From positions 1 to 9,342 of the forward strand of contig JARIET010000093.1 of the NCBI GenBank assembly GCA_031127185.1: a stretch of 9,342 bases of DNA. Reading direction: 5' to 3'. Source of the stretch: Gemmatimonadota bacterium. GTDB lineage: Bacteria > Gemmatimonadota > Gemmatimonadetes > Gemmatimonadales > Gemmatimonadaceae. Below, piece by piece: positions 7,167-9,342 of the stretch (the stretch's first letter is position 1; each line of letters begins with the position of its first letter). The notes beneath the pieces were generated by a model, which was not told where the DNA came from, searched no databases, and saw only the letters and a program-made list of their open reading frames with translations. Made by a program: the position numbers and the translations under genes.

Positions 7167-7172
7167 TATCTT
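7167..7172 (+). promoter_or_regulatory. Candidate -10 box TATCTT, start-codon-proximal
   Basis: TATCTT is followed by six bases (TCATGG) and then the in-frame ATG 7179, so the expected transcription start falls on the start codon. An out-of-frame ATG at 7175 lies in the spacer. The 33 bp between the phosphoesterase stop and this gene hold no Shine-Dalgarno sequence. Same arrangement as at 4495. Confidence 0.45.
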
Positions 7173-7178
7173 TCATGG

Positions 7179-8411
7179 ATGGCAACGCACTCGACAAACG
7201 ACTCGCACCTCGCTTCGCCTGCGCTGAAACCGCGCGAGGGCGACCTCTTCAACATTGACGCCGCGCTGACCGAAGAAGAGCGCGCCGTCCGCGACTCCAT
7301 CCGACGCTGGGTGGACGACCGCGTCCTCCCGATCATCGGCGATGCCTATGTCGAGGGGAAGTTTCCCAAACAGCTGATCGCCGAGATGGGTGAGCTTGGC
7401 GTCTTTGGCGCCAACCTCCCCGAGGAATATGGCTGCGCCGGGCTGAACAGCGTGAGCTACGGGCTCATCATGCAGGAGCTCGAGCGCGGCGACTCAGGGG
7501 TGCGTTCCATTGCCAGCGTGCAGGGCGCCCTCGTGATGTATCCGATCTTCGCTTTTGGATCAGAGGAGCAGAAGAAGCACTGGCTTCCCAAAATGGCGAA
7601 AGGCGAAGTGATCGGCTGCTTCGGCCTCACCGAGCCCGACTACGGCTCGAATCCAGCCGGCATGATCACCAGGGCTCGGAAGCAGGCTGATGGTTCGTGG
7701 GTGCTCAACGGCGCCAAGATGTGGATCACGAACGGATCCACGGCCAAGGTGGCTGTGGTCTGGGCGAAAACTGAGGACGGCGACGAGGACGGAAAGTCCA
7801 TTCGCGGATTCATCGTCCCCACCGACTCCAAGGGGTTCGGCGCCAAGGACCAGAAGGGCAAACTCTCGCTCCGCGCGAGCGACACGAGCGAACTCGTCTT
7901 CAGCGACGTTCACCTTCCGGCCGACGCGGTGCTGCTGAAATCGGGTGGGCTCAAGAGCCCGCTCATGTGCCTCACGCAGGCGCGTTACGGCATCAGCTGG
8001 GGCGCCATCGGCGCGGCCATGGCCTGCTACGAGGAGGCGCTGGCCTACTCCAAGACTCGCGTGATGTTCGACAAGCCGATCGGCGGATTCCAGATCCAGC
8101 AGGTGCGGCTCGCCGAGATGCTCACCGAAATCGTGAAGGGGCAGCTCGTGTCCCTGCACCTCGGCCGGATGAAGGACGCCGGCACCTTTACGCCGCAGCA
8201 GGTGTCGCTGGCCAAGCGGAACAACGTGAATATCGCCACGGATATTGCCCGCGAGGCGCGCCGGCTGCTCGGCGCCAACGGAATCCTGGCCGAGTACGCC
8301 TCAATGCGTCACATGGCCAATCTTGAGAGTGTGTACACGTACGAAGGGACACACGACGTGCACTCGCTGGTGCTCGGGATGGCCGTGACGGGGATCAACG
8401 CTTTCAAGTAG
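7179..8411 (+). CDS. gcdH: Acyl-CoA dehydrogenase, glutaryl-CoA dehydrogenase type
   Basis: The 410-residue FAD enzyme is close in length and sequence style to glutaryl-CoA dehydrogenases, which oxidise and decarboxylate glutaryl-CoA to crotonyl-CoA in lysine and aromatic breakdown and pass electrons to ETF. The order is an N-terminal helical domain (about 30-145), a middle beta domain with CFGLTEPDYGSNP (147-159) and MWITNG (181-186), and a C-terminal helical domain. Hallmarks are ELERGDSGVRS (100-110), whose Glu102, Arg109 and Ser110 match glutarate-binding residues of the human enzyme, RYGISWGAIGA (269-279), KRNN (346-349) and YEGTHDVHSLVLG (388-400) with catalytic Glu389. ATG 7179 lies six bases after a TATCTT box, which suggests its own leaderless promoter. 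No ETF, CoA-transferase or lysine-pathway gene is next to it. A generic acyl-CoA dehydrogenase is the alternative, and decarboxylating and non-decarboxylating forms cannot be told apart here. Confidence 0.9.
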   Translation: MATHSTNDSHLASPALKPREGDLFNIDAALTEEERAVRDSIRRWVDDRVLPIIGDAYVEGKFPKQLIAEMGELGVFGANLPEEYGCAGLNSVSYGLIMQELERGDSGVRSIASVQGALVMYPIFAFGSEEQKKHWLPKMAKGEVIGCFGLTEPDYGSNPAGMITRARKQADGSWVLNGAKMWITNGSTAKVAVVWAKTEDGDEDGKSIRGFIVPTDSKGFGAKDQKGKLSLRASDTSELVFSDVHLPADAVLLKSGGLKSPLMCLTQARYGISWGAIGAAMACYEEALAYSKTRVMFDKPIGGFQIQQVRLAEMLTEIVKGQLVSLHLGRMKDAGTFTPQQVSLAKRNNVNIATDIAREARRLLGANGILAEYASMRHMANLESVYTYEGTHDVHSLVLGMAVTGINAFK

Positions 8412-8413
8412 GG

Positions 8414-9208
8414 CTAGGTCCGCAGCTTGCCGTACTTCGTTCGCATAGGCCGCAGCGCCCACTGCGGCAGGAAGCGCAACAACAAGACGATCAACTTGAA
8501 GCGCAGGCTGGGAACGCAGACCGTGGGCCCATTCGCTGCGAGCTGCGCCAGTGACTCGTCCACCACCCGCTCGGCGCTGAGCCACAGAAACCCGGGAATT
8601 CCGGCTTTGTTCATTCCGCCGCGCGCGTGGAACTCCGTGTGGGTGAACCCGGGGCAGAGGGCCTGTACGCGAACTCCGGTGCCGTGTAACTCAAGGTCCA
8701 CGGACTCAGAAAACACGCGTTGATACGTCTTGGTCGCGCTGTAGTTGGCGTTCCCGGCCGAATGGGTGAACGATGCCACGGATGACACATTGATGATCCA
8801 GCCGCGGCCCCGCTCGATCATTCCGGGCAGCGCGGCGCGCGTGTGAATCATCGGCGCCATCACGTGGAGTTCCAGCATCGTGGCCTGCTCGGCCTCCGGC
8901 CGATTTGCCAGGCGTCCCTTGGTGCCGAAGCCGGCGTTGTTCACCAGCACAGCCAGTCGCGGCTCCCGGGCAATGCGATCCGCCACATGGCGCCTGCCGT
9001 CGTCGCGGGAGAGGTCGGCCGGAAGCACTTCGACGTGGACGCCGTGCTGCAGCGTGAGTTCGTCGGCGAGCGCCTCGAGCCGCACGGCGTCGCGCGCCAC
9101 AATGATCAAGTCGTGCCCGCTGGCCGCCAGTCGCTGCGCGAACACGCGGCCAATACCGGCGCTCGCCCCGGTGACGAGGGCGACGAGGCGGGTGGAATCA
9201 GAGGCCAT
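8414..9208 (-). CDS. Short-chain dehydrogenase/reductase (SDR), classical type
   Basis: The 264-residue Rossmann oxidoreductase has the cofactor loop TGASAGIG (13-20), the NNAG motif at 90-93, and the catalytic INVSS...YSATK with Ser143, Tyr156 and Lys160. Arg39 in VARD, after the second strand, favours NADP(H). The position that normally holds the tetrad Asn reads His115 (LELHVMAP). After the core comes PGFTHTEF (186-193) and a basic, hydrophobic C-terminal tail (residues 236-264, with a run of Leu and then PMRTKYGKLR) that could touch the membrane. The family resembles DltE/YqjQ-like SDRs; the substrate is unknown. ATG 9208 is chosen because the first beta-strand follows within seven residues; the in-frame ATG at 9232 would add a non-conserved leader. 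No Shine-Dalgarno sequence is present. It converges on the acyl-CoA dehydrogenase with two bases between the stops. Confidence 0.9.
   Translation of the reverse strand: MASDSTRLVALVTGASAGIGRVFAQRLAASGHDLIIVARDAVRLEALADELTLQHGVHVEVLPADLSRDDGRRHVADRIAREPRLAVLVNNAGFGTKGRLANRPEAEQATMLELHVMAPMIHTRAALPGMIERGRGWIINVSSVASFTHSAGNANYSATKTYQRVFSESVDLELHGTGVRVQALCPGFTHTEFHARGGMNKAGIPGFLWLSAERVVDESLAQLAANGPTVCVPSLRFKLIVLLLRFLPQWALRPMRTKYGKLRT
8449..8468. other. Seven-pair hairpin inside the end of the SDR gene
   Basis: GCCGCAG (8449-8455) and CTGCGGC (8462-8468) pair around a six-base loop. It lies about 38 bp past the acyl-CoA dehydrogenase stop, within SDR codons. No T-tract follows on either strand. 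Since the two genes leave only 2 bp between stops, it could slow or help end plus-strand transcription, but it may be chance in GC-rich coding DNA. Confidence 0.25.
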
Positions 9209-9213
9209 AGGGC

Positions 9214-9219
9214 AATATC
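9214..9219 (-). promoter_or_regulatory. Weak -10-like box GATATT before the SDR start
   Basis: Read on the minus strand, GATATT lies five bases before ATG 9208, and no Shine-Dalgarno sequence is present. The position fits a leaderless promoter as at 4495 and 7167, but the match to TAnnTT is imperfect. It sits just downstream of the terminator of the preceding minus-strand gene, which is where a new promoter would be expected. Confidence 0.25.
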
Positions 9220-9256
9220 TCGCGCTGGGCACGGCACGACAACATCAGGTCCGGAG

Positions 9257-9297
9257 GAAAACGAAGCGGGCCCCGCGCCCGGCGCGGAGCCCGCTTC
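9257..9297 (-). terminator. Intrinsic (rho-independent) terminator for the minus-strand gene at the right edge
   Basis: On the minus strand GAAGCGGG (from 9297 down) pairs with CCCGCTTC (ending at 9263), with an inner GC stem made by CGCGCC and GGCGCG. It is followed by GTTTTCC, a short T-tract. It begins 17 bases after the stop codon at 9315-9317 and precedes the SDR start at 9208, so it should separate the two transcripts. On the plus strand the tail would be CAACG, so it works in one direction only. Confidence 0.7.
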
Positions 9298-9305
9298 AAC
9301 GCTCG

Positions 9306-9324
9306 CAAGCCGTGCTACGGCTTG
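9306..9324. other. Perfect eight-pair hairpin overlapping a stop codon
   Basis: CAAGCCGT (9306-9313) and ACGGCTTG (9317-9324) are exact inverted repeats around a three-base loop. The TAG stop of the edge gene (9317-9315) falls across the loop and stem. Together with the hairpin at 9263-9297 it makes two stem-loops in a row at the end of that transcript. Confidence 0.5.
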
Positions 9325-9342
9325 AGGAGGAACCACCCCTCG
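9315..9342 (-). CDS. C-terminal end of a minus-strand gene, product unknown
   Basis: The last eight codons read EGWFLLKP and then TAG at 9317-9315. The evidence that this is a real gene end is mainly the intrinsic terminator that follows at the right distance. Nothing can be said about function from eight residues. Confidence 0.5.

Noticed and set aside
7175..7258. ATG at 7175 as the start of a short separate protein
   Set aside because: It is out of frame with the dehydrogenase and stays open only to 7258. ATG 7179, four bases later, opens the real gene.
7560..8159. A 199-residue minus-strand open frame opposite the acyl-CoA dehydrogenase
   Set aside because: It is a shadow of a strongly conserved gene, with no start signal and no recognisable motif.

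Overview
The window is a GC-rich, gene-dense stretch of an ordinary bacterial chromosome. I infer Gemmatimonadota (Gemmatimonadaceae-like). The clues are the S9 peptidase with a Gly/Arg-rich insert, signal peptides ending in AAQ or AEAQ, an almost complete lack of Shine-Dalgarno sequences, and TAnnTT boxes right before start codons. This rests on remembered protein style, not on a marker gene. I see no rRNA, tRNA, insertion sequence, CRISPR array or phage gene.

Left half, minus strand, read from 4425 down to 1: a probable three-gene operon. It holds a carbon-starvation protein A transporter (cstA, 4425-2347), a small AAA/ABC-type ATPase of the COG3910 kind (2270-1461), and an exported S9 (DPP IV-like) peptidase whose C-terminal catalytic half lies beyond base 1. 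The ATPase stop and the peptidase start overlap as ATGA. CstA proteins import pyruvate and/or peptides, so a peptidase in the same operon suggests peptide scavenging. The ATPase has no known role there.

Right half, plus strand: a secreted protein of unknown function (4507-5187) runs divergently from cstA. Next come a probable NAD-dependent isocitrate dehydrogenase (5279-6292), a calcineurin-like metallophosphoesterase 19 bp further on (6312-7145), and a glutaryl-CoA dehydrogenase-type acyl-CoA dehydrogenase (7179-8411). A minus-strand short-chain dehydrogenase/reductase (9208-8414) converges on the last gene, with only 2 bp between the stop codons. At the right edge are the last eight codons of another minus-strand gene (stop at 9315-9317) and a strong intrinsic terminator.

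The gene content is mostly housekeeping and central metabolism, and I found no clear new system. The points most worth a second look are the recurring TAnnTT box exactly 6 nt before two start codons (probable leaderless transcription), the uncharacterised secreted protein, the peptide-use operon with its embedded ATPase, and an Asn-to-His change at a catalytic-tetrad position in the short-chain dehydrogenase.
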